Positions 7,645 to 16,600 of a DNA stretch of 64,000 nucleotides are shown here, piece by piece. The stretch comes from Candidatus Scalindua japonica (GTDB lineage Bacteria > Planctomycetota > Brocadiia > Brocadiales > Scalinduaceae), in NCBI RefSeq assembly GCF_002443295.1, contig NZ_BAOS01000013.1:124001-188000 (forward strand), given 5' to 3'. A program made the position numbers and the translations under genes. The notes under the pieces are model-generated. The model ran no database searches, was not told the DNA's origin, and saw only the letters and a program-made list of their open reading frames with translations. Every line of letters begins with the position of its first letter. Position 1 is the first letter of the stretch.

Positions 7645-10600
7645 CTGTTTCTCAAAAATTTAAAGGTAGCAAAGGTAAAAGATGGAAATTCAGGCTCATA
7701 TTTATTGCTGCTCCAATCCTGGTAATTATATGTATTCTTTTTACTGTTTTTTACGTGTATATAGCTAAGGATGTCTGGAAAAAACGAGGGATCGAACAGG
7801 GACTTATTTTCGCGCAAGTACAGAGGAACAGAGAAGCTCTAGAGATATTTAAAAAGGAGCTATCCAAGACCCCGGAAGACCCTAAGATCCACTATTACAT
7901 GGGTGTATCATATGCCAATTTAAAGGAATATGATAAGGCAATAGCAAAGCTTGAGGCAGCACTCAAGATCAAACCTGATTTATCAGATGCACATATTAAA
8001 CTTGCAATGATAAGTTTGACAAAAGCACTGGAATTACGAATGCACGGTAAGGCAGAACCACTGGTTCTGGAAAAACTGTTGGAGGCAGAAGGTATATGCA
8101 GGGCTGAAATCGAAAGAAATCCCAATAATAAGAATGCGCATACTTGCCTGGGTGCAATTCACACTGCGCAAGGCTTGCTTGAAGATGCAATAATTGACTA
8201 TGAAAATGCACTGAAACTTGATAGTAAATTATTAAGCGCACGTATGGCAATTGCCAGGTTGTACGCCCAGAGAAATAAAATTGTCCTGGCAGAAGAACAC
8301 TGTAATGTTGTTTTGACAGAAATTGATCATGACAATTATGAAGCACGGATGCTTTTGTCACTGATTTATGAGCAACAGGGTGAATTTCAAAAGGCTGTTG
8401 AATGTTTGAAAAACATTTTAAAGGAAAAACCTGAAGATTTAGCTGTTCACATACAACTTGGACTTTTCTACTTGAAAATGTCAAAGTATGATGAGGCATC
8501 TAAAGTGGTCGAACTGGTACATAAAATAAATCCAGTAATTTTACCTCCTCTCATTGATTATATTGAAGGCTGTGTGCTGTTTCAAAGAAAAGATTATGAA
8601 AATGCTATTGTTTTGTTAAAGAAAGTAACTGAAAAGATATCAGATTATGTACAGTCTCATTATGTTCTGGCCATTGCCTTAGCTGAAAAAGGAAAAATAG
8701 AAGAGGCCAAAGCAGAATTTAGAACTACAATAGACCTTGCTCCAGGATTCATTACTGCTCAAATAAGACTTATAAGGCTTTTGGAAAAAGATGGTGATTA
8801 TAATGAAATGGTCAGATTGAGTAAAGATGTACTTACAATTGAACCTGAAAACCTGGATGCGATGCAGATACTTGGGAATGCGTATATAAAGTTAAGAGAC
8901 TTTACGAGTGCCGAAATTGTATTTCAGGAGATTACCGAGTTAAAACCATCGATGGGAGATATAAACATGGCTCGTTTGAGTTTGGCAAGAGGCCAATTAG
9001 GCAAGTGTGTACGCCAATGTGAACAGATTATTAAGTCAAATCCTGAAGAGGCAGGAGCATATGGTATCCTTGGCCTTGCTTATTTAAAACAGGGGAACTT
9101 TAACAAGGCTATTGAACAGTTTGTAAAGGCTATTGAAAAAAAACAGCGTATAGTAGATACGCACCTGAATCTTACCCTGGCATATGTACTAACCGGAAGG
9201 AACAAGGAGGCAATAAATACACTTGAAAACTTTTTATCCTTTGACCCGAATAATCTGCAGGCAAACACGATACTTGCAAATTTATATGAAAAGGGAGGTA
9301 ATATTGATAAAGCTATTAACATCCTTGTGAATTTGATAACTATAGACCCTGAATACCTTCCGGGTTATAAATTGACCAGTCTATATTTATTACAGGACAG
9401 GGTAGATGATGCCATAGATATATGTAACAGGGCACTTAAACTTGCACCGGAGGATACTAAGTTTTACATTAATCTTGCAGTCGCCCATCAGCAGAAGGGA
9501 GACCCCTCCGCGTCAATATCATCCTGCCGGAAGGCAGGCACACTAAAGCCGGGAATACCTTCCATCAATATACTCATGACAAACTTACATACCGCAAATG
9601 GCGACTTTGATAAGGCTGCCGATTGTTTTTTAAAAGGCAACGAACTGTTTCAGAGAAAAGATTATACAAATGCTGTCACTTTGTTAAGGGAAATGATCAA
9701 TAGGTTACCAGGGTCAGCACAGGCTCACTATATCCTGGCGCTTGCCCTGATGGAGAGCGGTAGTATAAAAGAAGCCATGACAGAATTCAAGACTACATTA
9801 GAGCTCTCCCCCGGATTCATTCCAGCCCAAATAGGTCTGGGAAGATTATATTTTAGAAGTGGAAGGTATTACGAAACAATCAAGTTGGGCAAAGACATTA
9901 TTGACTTCGAGTTCGTTAATCTGGATGCCAGGATCCTCATCGGTAAATCATATATGAAATTACAGGACTTTCAGAATGCCGAATTGATATTTAAAGAGAT
10001 TATTAAGCTGAATCCTTTAATTGGGAAGATCAATATGGCACATTTAAGTCTTGTGAGAGGTCAGATTAGCAAGTGTATACGCCAATGCGAACAGATTATT
10101 GAAACAGATCCGGAAGAGTCAAAGGTGCGCGATATACTGGGCCTTGCTTATGTAAAGCAAGGAGACTTTGATAAGGGTATTGAACAGTTTGCAAAGGCCA
10201 TTAGGAGAATCGAACGTAAGGCAGACACACATTTGAACCTTGCAAAGGCATATGTGGTAACAGGGAAGAGCATAGAGGCACAAAAGACACTTAATGACTT
10301 GCTCTCCTATAACACGAAGAACCTGCAGGCAAATACGATCCTGGCTGACCAGTTCTTAAATGAGGGTGATTTTGATAAAGCCGCGAATTTACTTGAGAAG
10401 GTGTTGGAGATTGATCCTGGCTATCTTCCCGGTTACAAATTAGCATGTTTACGTTTATGGCAGGGCAGGACAGATGAGGCTATAGACTTATGTAACAGGG
10501 CGCTTAAGCTGGCTCCGGAAGATGCCATGTTGCACGTCAACCTTGCTATTGCCTATCAACAAAAGGAGAAATATCCTGAATCAATATCATCATTCAAGAA

Positions 10601-13600
10601 GGCAGGAGGGTTTAGGACCCCAAAGAGATTTTCCGATATACTTATATCAAATACATATATATCCAATGGTGACTTTTATAAGGCACGTAAACATGTAGAA
10701 TCATCATTGATGTTTAACGACAAAGAGAAAAAAAAGTATCTGGAATTTGTTGATCTGTGCAAGAGTCATAAAAAATACGCAAGGCAAGTAACATTAAGTC
10801 TTAACAAGGCATTAGCCGCAAAGCAAATGGGTATCTTTAATCTGGCGAGCAGTGAACGCGAAAAGTCATCAAAGATATTACAACAGGGTCTCATACCTGA
10901 GATATTCTTTGAAAACAAGCAGGATGAAGCAATATCAATATATCAGAATCTGACAGGCTCGGATAGTGAATCTGTATCGATACGATTGGCCATCGCTAAC
11001 CAACTCCTTAAAAAAGGTACAGTAAACGAAGCCGTAAAAATTACCGAAGAAGTTATGGAACTATATCCAGAAAATTTTTCATCCTATAATTTATTAAGAG
11101 AACTGTTCATTCGAGATACTGAGGATACAAGGCATGACGATTCCGCAATGGATTTACTAAAAATGCCTCAACTGAATAATGATTCCATAGAAGGGTATCA
11201 TGATATGGTCAGGCTGAAATTTATGGGTGAACAGGTGGAATCAATCTCAATGTTTAATGATGAAGAGAAAAAGGAGTATCTGGAATTAATAAAACTATGT
11301 AAAAATAATGAAAAAAATGGCAAGCAGGTAATGCTATCTATTAATAAGTATATAGTAGCAATACAAAATGGTTATTTTGACCTGGCAATCAGTGAGTGCA
11401 AAAAAGCGGTAAATGTTCTTCCGGAGAACCTAATACCTAAAATTCTTCTTGCGAATACTTATCTTTCAACTAATAAAAAAGAGGAGGCTATCAAGGTATA
11501 TAATGAAATCATAGAGTATAAACCAGAATATGTATCACAAGATATGGGCAAAGCGTTTATAGTGGCCCAAAAAGAGGGAGACGCTATTTCAACGTATCAG
11601 AATTTAGTTGATCTTGATGACAATTCCGTTTCTACACGACTAATTCTTGCGGAAATGCTTTTCAAAAAAAATTCTGTAGAGGAGGCCGTGAAATTGGTTA
11701 GTGAGGCTATACAACTCTCCCCGGAAAACCTGGCTGCTCATAATCTATTGGGTGAACTTAATTTAAAAAGTACAAGGTATGATAATGCGGAAATGGTATT
11801 CTCAAAGATGCTGCAATTGAATGGGAATATCTTTGAAGGACATTACAATATGGCCAGGTTAAAATTTATACAAAATGAGTTTGATGAATGTATAAGGTAC
11901 TGCAAGAGAGGTCTGGAAATTAAACCCGAAGAAATACATACACTCAATATCCTTGGAGACGCTTATTTAAAAAAAAACATGTTAAACAACGCGGTACTGG
12001 TATTTAATAAAATATTAGACATAGATTCTAATTTTGTTCCAGCTCTTCTAAACATTGCCAATATAAGGTTGCAGCTTAATCAGCCCGCAATCGCAGTGCA
12101 TCATTACAAATCAGTACAAAAGATTGATCCACAAAATATTGCTGCTCATTCAGGTTTGGGAAATGCTTACGCCTTGATGGGAAAGCACACAGACGCAATA
12201 ACTGAATTTGAAACTCTGAAAAAAGCAGAACCAGAAAATGTGTATACATATTTTCCCATGGTAAGAAGTTATCTGGCTCTGGATGAAGATAAAAAGGCAC
12301 ATGAATTACTCAAGAAGGTTTTAGAGTTGGATCCTGAAAACCAGAATGCTCGTTCGCTCATTGCAAAGATATATGCGAAAAATGACAAATTATCAAAGGC
12401 TATAGAACAGTTGAATCACATATTACATGATAATCCAAAATCTGCAGAAGCGTACGGACTTGGTATATTTTATTTTGATAAGGGGGAATACGACAATGCA
12501 ATCTCGATTTATAAACAGGGAATAGAGAATTTTCCGAACAATGTTATGCTGTTATGTAATCTTTCGGTAACATATCTTATGAATGGAGACTATAAACGAG
12601 CAAAAGATACATGCTCAAGGACAATAAACATTCAACCGGAAGGTATCATCCCAAATCTATGCATGGTAAACATATTTTTGTCTAAAGGTGAACTTGAAGG
12701 TGCATTAAGCCATCTCAGTAATGAGGCCTTAAGTCTTAATAATATGCAAAAAGATAGTCTTCTGGGTTTAATCAATTATTGTAGAAAAAATAAACTGGCT
12801 TCAAAGATAGGATATCATTTGGGGAAATCTATAGCATATGCAAATAGTCAATGGCTTGAGCGTGTCTTAAGGGAGCATGATGAAATATCAAAGATAGCTA
12901 TTCCGGATCCAAGCTTGTACCAGGCACAGGCAGACATCCTGATCAGGTCTGGTGGAAATGATGAGGCCATAGAAACCTACAAAAGAGCTTTGGAAATGAC
13001 GCCAGAGTCTCCATACGTATATTATCAACTTGCAGATATTTATAAACGTAATGCAAGATATGATGATGCAGAGACATTCTATAAGAAGGTAATAGCCATC
13101 GACCCTGATAACGCCATCACCCACATGAATTTGGGGATAGTACTTCGTTCTAAAGGTTTAATAGATGAAGCTATTGAGGAGTATGAACAAGCAATTGAAT
13201 CAGAACCGTCAACCATAATTGCGATCAATAACCTTGCGTATTTATATGCAACGAAAATTCAGGGCAAAACGGATTATGCCCTGAAGCTGGCACAAGATGC
13301 CAGGGCGCTTGACCCAAACAATGCTGATGTATTAGATACATATGGATGGATTTGTTACTTAAACGGAAAGTTCGAAGAGTCAATATCAAAACTGAAGGCT
13401 GCTGCAATGATTGCACCACAGAATCCGATAATACGCTACCACCTCGGGGCGGCTTATTACAAAAAAGACTTAAAATTACTAGCATTAAAAGAACTGGAGT
13501 ATGCGCTCAAGTTAAGTAGTACTTTTCCCGGGGCTAAAGAGACTGGCCAATTAATAGAAAAAATTAGTTTTTACACAGAAAGTAATGTATTAGGTTTATA

Positions 13601-13601
13601 G
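7641..13601 (+). CDS. Giant membrane-anchored TPR-repeat protein
   Basis: 1986 residues: a short basic N-terminus, one transmembrane helix (about residues 18-42, LIFIAAPILVIICILFTVFY), then tetratricopeptide repeats to the end. TPR signatures such as AHYNLG, NAYIKLRDF and EYDKAIAKLEAALKIKP recur throughout, so the protein is probably a periplasmic or extracytoplasmic interaction scaffold. It resembles the large TPR proteins of PEP-CTERM/exosortase loci (PrsT type), which fits its position next to PEP-CTERM genes; the match to PrsT is inference. It contains at least one internal duplication of 356 residues (about 313-668 and 669-1024). The TTG start has GGGAG 10 nt upstream. Confidence 0.8.
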   Translation: MTVSQKFKGSKGKRWKFRLIFIAAPILVIICILFTVFYVYIAKDVWKKRGIEQGLIFAQVQRNREALEIFKKELSKTPEDPKIHYYMGVSYANLKEYDKAIAKLEAALKIKPDLSDAHIKLAMISLTKALELRMHGKAEPLVLEKLLEAEGICRAEIERNPNNKNAHTCLGAIHTAQGLLEDAIIDYENALKLDSKLLSARMAIARLYAQRNKIVLAEEHCNVVLTEIDHDNYEARMLLSLIYEQQGEFQKAVECLKNILKEKPEDLAVHIQLGLFYLKMSKYDEASKVVELVHKINPVILPPLIDYIEGCVLFQRKDYENAIVLLKKVTEKISDYVQSHYVLAIALAEKGKIEEAKAEFRTTIDLAPGFITAQIRLIRLLEKDGDYNEMVRLSKDVLTIEPENLDAMQILGNAYIKLRDFTSAEIVFQEITELKPSMGDINMARLSLARGQLGKCVRQCEQIIKSNPEEAGAYGILGLAYLKQGNFNKAIEQFVKAIEKKQRIVDTHLNLTLAYVLTGRNKEAINTLENFLSFDPNNLQANTILANLYEKGGNIDKAINILVNLITIDPEYLPGYKLTSLYLLQDRVDDAIDICNRALKLAPEDTKFYINLAVAHQQKGDPSASISSCRKAGTLKPGIPSINILMTNLHTANGDFDKAADCFLKGNELFQRKDYTNAVTLLREMINRLPGSAQAHYILALALMESGSIKEAMTEFKTTLELSPGFIPAQIGLGRLYFRSGRYYETIKLGKDIIDFEFVNLDARILIGKSYMKLQDFQNAELIFKEIIKLNPLIGKINMAHLSLVRGQISKCIRQCEQIIETDPEESKVRDILGLAYVKQGDFDKGIEQFAKAIRRIERKADTHLNLAKAYVVTGKSIEAQKTLNDLLSYNTKNLQANTILADQFLNEGDFDKAANLLEKVLEIDPGYLPGYKLACLRLWQGRTDEAIDLCNRALKLAPEDAMLHVNLAIAYQQKEKYPESISSFKKAGGFRTPKRFSDILISNTYISNGDFYKARKHVESSLMFNDKEKKKYLEFVDLCKSHKKYARQVTLSLNKALAAKQMGIFNLASSEREKSSKILQQGLIPEIFFENKQDEAISIYQNLTGSDSESVSIRLAIANQLLKKGTVNEAVKITEEVMELYPENFSSYNLLRELFIRDTEDTRHDDSAMDLLKMPQLNNDSIEGYHDMVRLKFMGEQVESISMFNDEEKKEYLELIKLCKNNEKNGKQVMLSINKYIVAIQNGYFDLAISECKKAVNVLPENLIPKILLANTYLSTNKKEEAIKVYNEIIEYKPEYVSQDMGKAFIVAQKEGDAISTYQNLVDLDDNSVSTRLILAEMLFKKNSVEEAVKLVSEAIQLSPENLAAHNLLGELNLKSTRYDNAEMVFSKMLQLNGNIFEGHYNMARLKFIQNEFDECIRYCKRGLEIKPEEIHTLNILGDAYLKKNMLNNAVLVFNKILDIDSNFVPALLNIANIRLQLNQPAIAVHHYKSVQKIDPQNIAAHSGLGNAYALMGKHTDAITEFETLKKAEPENVYTYFPMVRSYLALDEDKKAHELLKKVLELDPENQNARSLIAKIYAKNDKLSKAIEQLNHILHDNPKSAEAYGLGIFYFDKGEYDNAISIYKQGIENFPNNVMLLCNLSVTYLMNGDYKRAKDTCSRTINIQPEGIIPNLCMVNIFLSKGELEGALSHLSNEALSLNNMQKDSLLGLINYCRKNKLASKIGYHLGKSIAYANSQWLERVLREHDEISKIAIPDPSLYQAQADILIRSGGNDEAIETYKRALEMTPESPYVYYQLADIYKRNARYDDAETFYKKVIAIDPDNAITHMNLGIVLRSKGLIDEAIEEYEQAIESEPSTIIAINNLAYLYATKIQGKTDYALKLAQDARALDPNNADVLDTYGWICYLNGKFEESISKLKAAAMIAPQNPIIRYHLGAAYYKKDLKLLALKELEYALKLSSTFPGAKETGQLIEKISFYTESNVLGL

Positions 13602-13627
13602 TCACCAGCCATTTGAAGCTGGGGGGT

Positions 13628-14738
13628 GGGGTCACATCTTTGATGTTTGATATTAGTTTTAATTGTTAAAATCTATCATATCAGATTCTAATTGCCTGAC
13701 CAGTTTCTTAAAGGTTTTGTCTGTTTTTAACCGATCCTTAACCCTTCTACTTCCCAAACTCACTGCCGAAGGCCTGATACCTCCAAAGTGCTCACCTATT
13801 TCATCACACGTGCTTCTAGCATACTTTCTCGACAAATATATCGCCATATCCCGGTCTTCATTTCCTTTACGTCCCTTTACGCACATCTCCTCCTTTGAAA
13901 CATCATACGCTTCGCATACAACTTTACAAATTTCATTAATTCCTGGACCTGGCCGCGCATAAATCATACCTGAAATCTCAGCATCACTCTTCTCAGACTT
14001 TCTGTTTCTCAATTTCTCCCTCATTCGTTTTACAAACTGTGCTGTTCCTAATATTGCCCCAAAACTCATTTCTTTTAAAGGATTTCCCTCGTCTCCCATT
14101 ATTACAAAGCGTCGGTATTCCTTTCTCTGCTCCTTCTCAGACACACCAAACATTTCAAGTGTTTGTTTCACATCAAGCCACTTCGGACATTGTCGTATTC
14201 CTAGATAATCCCGATAACTAGACCATCTATACTCCTCGGGCCTCCTCACAATACCCGCACGTACAGGATTCATGTGTATGTAACGTGATAAAACATGCAA
14301 ATGTTCATCTGCTTCTACGAGCACACTCTTAAACCTGCCCTGAAACAGATGTCCCACTCTCTTGTACTCCTTATTTACATAACCGGCATAAACATGATTC
14401 AACCATTGCAAGGGCCTACTCAATTCACCACCTGGAGTTTCCAACTCCAGATGATAGTGATTTGTCATCAGAGAATATCCATGGAATATTATTCCCCACT
14501 TCTCATGCAGGTCTCCCAGCTTTTCTAAAAACACCTTTCTATCGTAATCCTTAAAAAATATATTCTGTCTCCCAACACCTCTGGTAGTAATATGATAAAA
14601 AGCACCGGGATATTCTATGCGTAAGGGCCTTGCCATAATTAACAGACACATTCCTAAAACTTAAATTTTAATAATAAAAAAATTAATCTTATCTAAATTT
14701 ATACATACGTCAATATCAAATTTCAAAGATGTGACCCC
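13628..14738 (-). mobile_element. RAYT element, full-length copy 1
   Basis: A 1111-bp unit bounded by imperfect inverted ends: GGGGTCACATCTTTGA plus TTTGATATT at the left, and the same motif inverted at the right. It contains one RAYT transposase gene. Copy 3 (20731-21841) has exactly the same length and ends. Confidence 0.8.
13659..14636 (-). CDS. REP-associated tyrosine transposase (Y1/HUH), copy 1
   Basis: An IS200-like single-strand HUH nuclease. The N-terminus MARPLRIEYPGAFYHITTRG is typical, with the HUH motif in LMTNHYHLELETP and the catalytic Tyr in SRYIHMNPVRAGI. The C-terminal third resembles a DnaA-type helix-turn-helix (RDMAIYLSRKYARSTCDEIGEHFG). RAYTs bind and mobilise palindromic REP sequences. 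I prefer the start at 14636 (MARP), the conserved family start; an upstream in-frame ATG at 14651 adds five residues. The gene is intact, about 325 residues. It is the least damaged copy in the window and the likely active source. Confidence 0.88.
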   Translation of the reverse strand: MARPLRIEYPGAFYHITTRGVGRQNIFFKDYDRKVFLEKLGDLHEKWGIIFHGYSLMTNHYHLELETPGGELSRPLQWLNHVYAGYVNKEYKRVGHLFQGRFKSVLVEADEHLHVLSRYIHMNPVRAGIVRRPEEYRWSSYRDYLGIRQCPKWLDVKQTLEMFGVSEKEQRKEYRRFVIMGDEGNPLKEMSFGAILGTAQFVKRMREKLRNRKSEKSDAEISGMIYARPGPGINEICKVVCEAYDVSKEEMCVKGRKGNEDRDMAIYLSRKYARSTCDEIGEHFGGIRPSAVSLGSRRVKDRLKTDKTFKKLVRQLESDMIDFNN

Positions 14739-14884
14739 TACGATGTGTACGATGTGCGTTAAGCGGGAGAGGTCTATTTGGTGCAAGATTCAGGTAATAA
14801 ATCATTGTCTGTTAATGTGATAGCGACATAACAGACACTAAATCAGGCAGTTATGAAATTTGTAAAAAATGCCGTGCCCTCATT

Positions 14885-14925
14885 CGACAAGCAAGGGGTC
14901 ACTGGTTCGAGTCCAGTATCGCCCA
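14885..14925 (+). tRNA. 3' half of a tRNA gene (att-like fragment, probably Val-GAC)
   Basis: The sequence reads anticodon-stem 3' strand GCAAG, variable loop GGGTC, perfect T-arm ACTGG-TTCGAGT-CCAGT, acceptor 3' strand ATCGCCC and discriminator A, without CCA. No matching 5' half precedes it, so it is not functional. A 3' tRNA fragment alone is the usual scar of an element that integrates at a tRNA gene. The loop remains (GACAA) suggest anticodon GAC, but the 5' side of the loop is not canonical. Confidence 0.7.
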
Positions 14926-15301
14926 TATTGTCATACAAGGAGTTAGGACAAGTGGTAGGTAAAGCAATCCTGAAAGGTGACCATTTTGTGACCAAAATTA
15001 TTGAGGGGTATTGGTAATCAAGAAAAATAACCATGCCATTTTTTTCTTCTTCTTCGTTCCAACTACATATAAAAGTTGCACATATCCAGCGTAATCAGGT
15101 GGTGAAGCTGAGGTGTTACACTGTTCAGGTTTTAACATTCTAACACATCCTATGTGTATTCTCCGCACTACCATGAAACAGGCTTAATGTTTTTATATTA
15201 GAACGTCAAAACGCTACCTTTGCTGTAGATTTTTTGACATATGGTAATGTCTGATATACCAACAAGTTACACAAAACCAAGCTTATGCATTTCAGCTATA
15301 G

Positions 15302-15324
15302 GCGTTAGAAAACTAACGATTGAA
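15302..15324. repeat. GCGTTAG-type palindrome, copy 3
   Basis: GCGTTAGAAAACTAAC followed by GATTGAA. It matches copy 2 (4008-4030) at 22 of 23 positions, 11 kb away. It lies 440 bp upstream of the LptC-like gene. Confidence 0.5.
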
Positions 15325-15767
15325 CAAGTTTTTGCTTAAGACACTCCAATTAACATTCCAACATAAGTCTTTGTACATCAGCGCATAAGATATATTTTTA
15401 TTGTAAGTTCTGTTATTGGTATGAATTCTGCTATTAAAGATCGAGTCCATAATTCAATTGTTTGGTTTTTATGATATTATTATTAAGTAAGGCAATTATG
15501 GTTAATGATAAATTATTTAAAATGCCAAAATGATGCTGCTTTGTCCGGTTAGGTTTTTGCGTAACAAAATTTTTTTTCTGTTTTTTGGTATTACTTTGGT
15601 CCTCTCCTGCTCCATGGGCAAAGAAATCAAAGTTGGACAATTCGTTCTTGAATTTAATCCTCAATTCTCTGACTCTTTATGATAGATACTTTTTCGTTAA
15701 AAGCATTGCGACAATAAATGGTTATGAGCAGATACGTAATTAGTAATAAATAACTCATTTTGTAAAT

Positions 15768-16526
15768 GTGAAAATAATAATGATATTAAAAAACCGACAA
15801 TTTGTTAAATATTGTGTTTTTGGTGTTTTGATTATTTTTGTAATTTTGGTCTGTATCCTGTCCACAACAAAAGTTGATCAGGAAAAAGAGGAAAAACCAA
15901 CCTCTAAGCTTCCTGATGACATATCAATGGTTGGCCAAACTATCAATCAGTACCACCATAATAAAGTGCTCTATACAATCAAGATCGGAAATTTTCGGAT
16001 ATGTCATAAAAAGATAGGTTTTCTAAAAATAGGTTTTCTAAAAATAGCACAGATAAATAATTTAGTAATTGATATTTTTTTGGACTGCTACAATCATAAC
16101 AGCACAAAAACGTCATTAAACAATATGGCTAAAGTTGATAATAAAACAGTCTTCAGTTATATAGAAAAAAACTCCAGATTGGAAGCAATGATTCGTAAAC
16201 ATAAAATAAAAGGATTTGAAATTGAAGGTATAGAGCTAAATGTTTATAGAGGAAAGAATGTAGTGTGTTCAATTTTGAGTCAGAGTGCCAACTTAGATTA
16301 TAAAAATAGAGAGGTTGTCTTAAAAGGTAATACAACAATTGCAGTAGAAAATAAAACCTTAAGATCGCATAGGGCTAATTGGCAAACTAAGGATAAGAAA
16401 TTCTTTATTAATGGGGGGTATGAGTTAATTAACGGAAATACGGTAAAGAGAGGAAAAGGTCTTATAACCGATTATTTATTAGAGGAAATTGAGTTCTGTG
16501 GTCAAAACCTAAAAAAAGAAGCATAA
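15768..16526 (+). CDS. LptC-like (LPS-export/YrbK family) membrane-anchored protein
   Basis: About 250 residues: an N-terminal transmembrane helix (YCVFGVLIIFVILVCIL), then an extracytoplasmic region. The C-terminal third (REVVLKGNTTIAVENKTLRS, GYELINGNTVKRGKG, LEEIEF) is the beta-jellyroll pattern of LptC, the periplasmic adaptor between LptB2FG and LptA in lipopolysaccharide export. No other lpt gene is nearby, so it may act elsewhere. A 15-bp tandem duplication gives the repeat GFLKIGFLKI at about residue 84. The start is GTG 15768 or ATG 15780; neither has a clear ribosome binding site. Confidence 0.6.
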   Translation: MKIIMILKNRQFVKYCVFGVLIIFVILVCILSTTKVDQEKEEKPTSKLPDDISMVGQTINQYHHNKVLYTIKIGNFRICHKKIGFLKIGFLKIAQINNLVIDIFLDCYNHNSTKTSLNNMAKVDNKTVFSYIEKNSRLEAMIRKHKIKGFEIEGIELNVYRGKNVVCSILSQSANLDYKNREVVLKGNTTIAVENKTLRSHRANWQTKDKKFFINGGYELINGNTVKRGKGLITDYLLEEIEFCGQNLKKEA

Positions 16527-16600
16527 TTAGAAAATTGTACATATCTTTACGATAACATTTACTGAAATTTTGATTTTTTTAAAACGAAATAGAGGGTGAG

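Larger units (their letters stand above)
14739..15767. other. Non-coding interval with tRNA fragment and repeats
   Basis: About 1 kb without a credible gene. It holds a 22-bp repeat shared with 22430-22451 (about 14780), a 3' tRNA fragment (about 14885-14925), copies of the GTTAG palindrome (15302, and a degenerate one near 15131 on the other strand) and a 20-bp piece of the interspersed CCGGTTAGG repeat (15544-15563). Confidence 0.55.

Noticed and set aside
14843-15034. 63-residue ORF containing GDTGLEPVTPCLSN
   Set aside because: This peptide is the antisense translation of the tRNA 3' fragment, a well-known spurious ORF, not a protein.
15434-15664. 76-residue ORF on the minus strand
   Set aside because: It overlaps the CCGGTTAGG repeat fragment, has no ribosome binding site and resembles no family.
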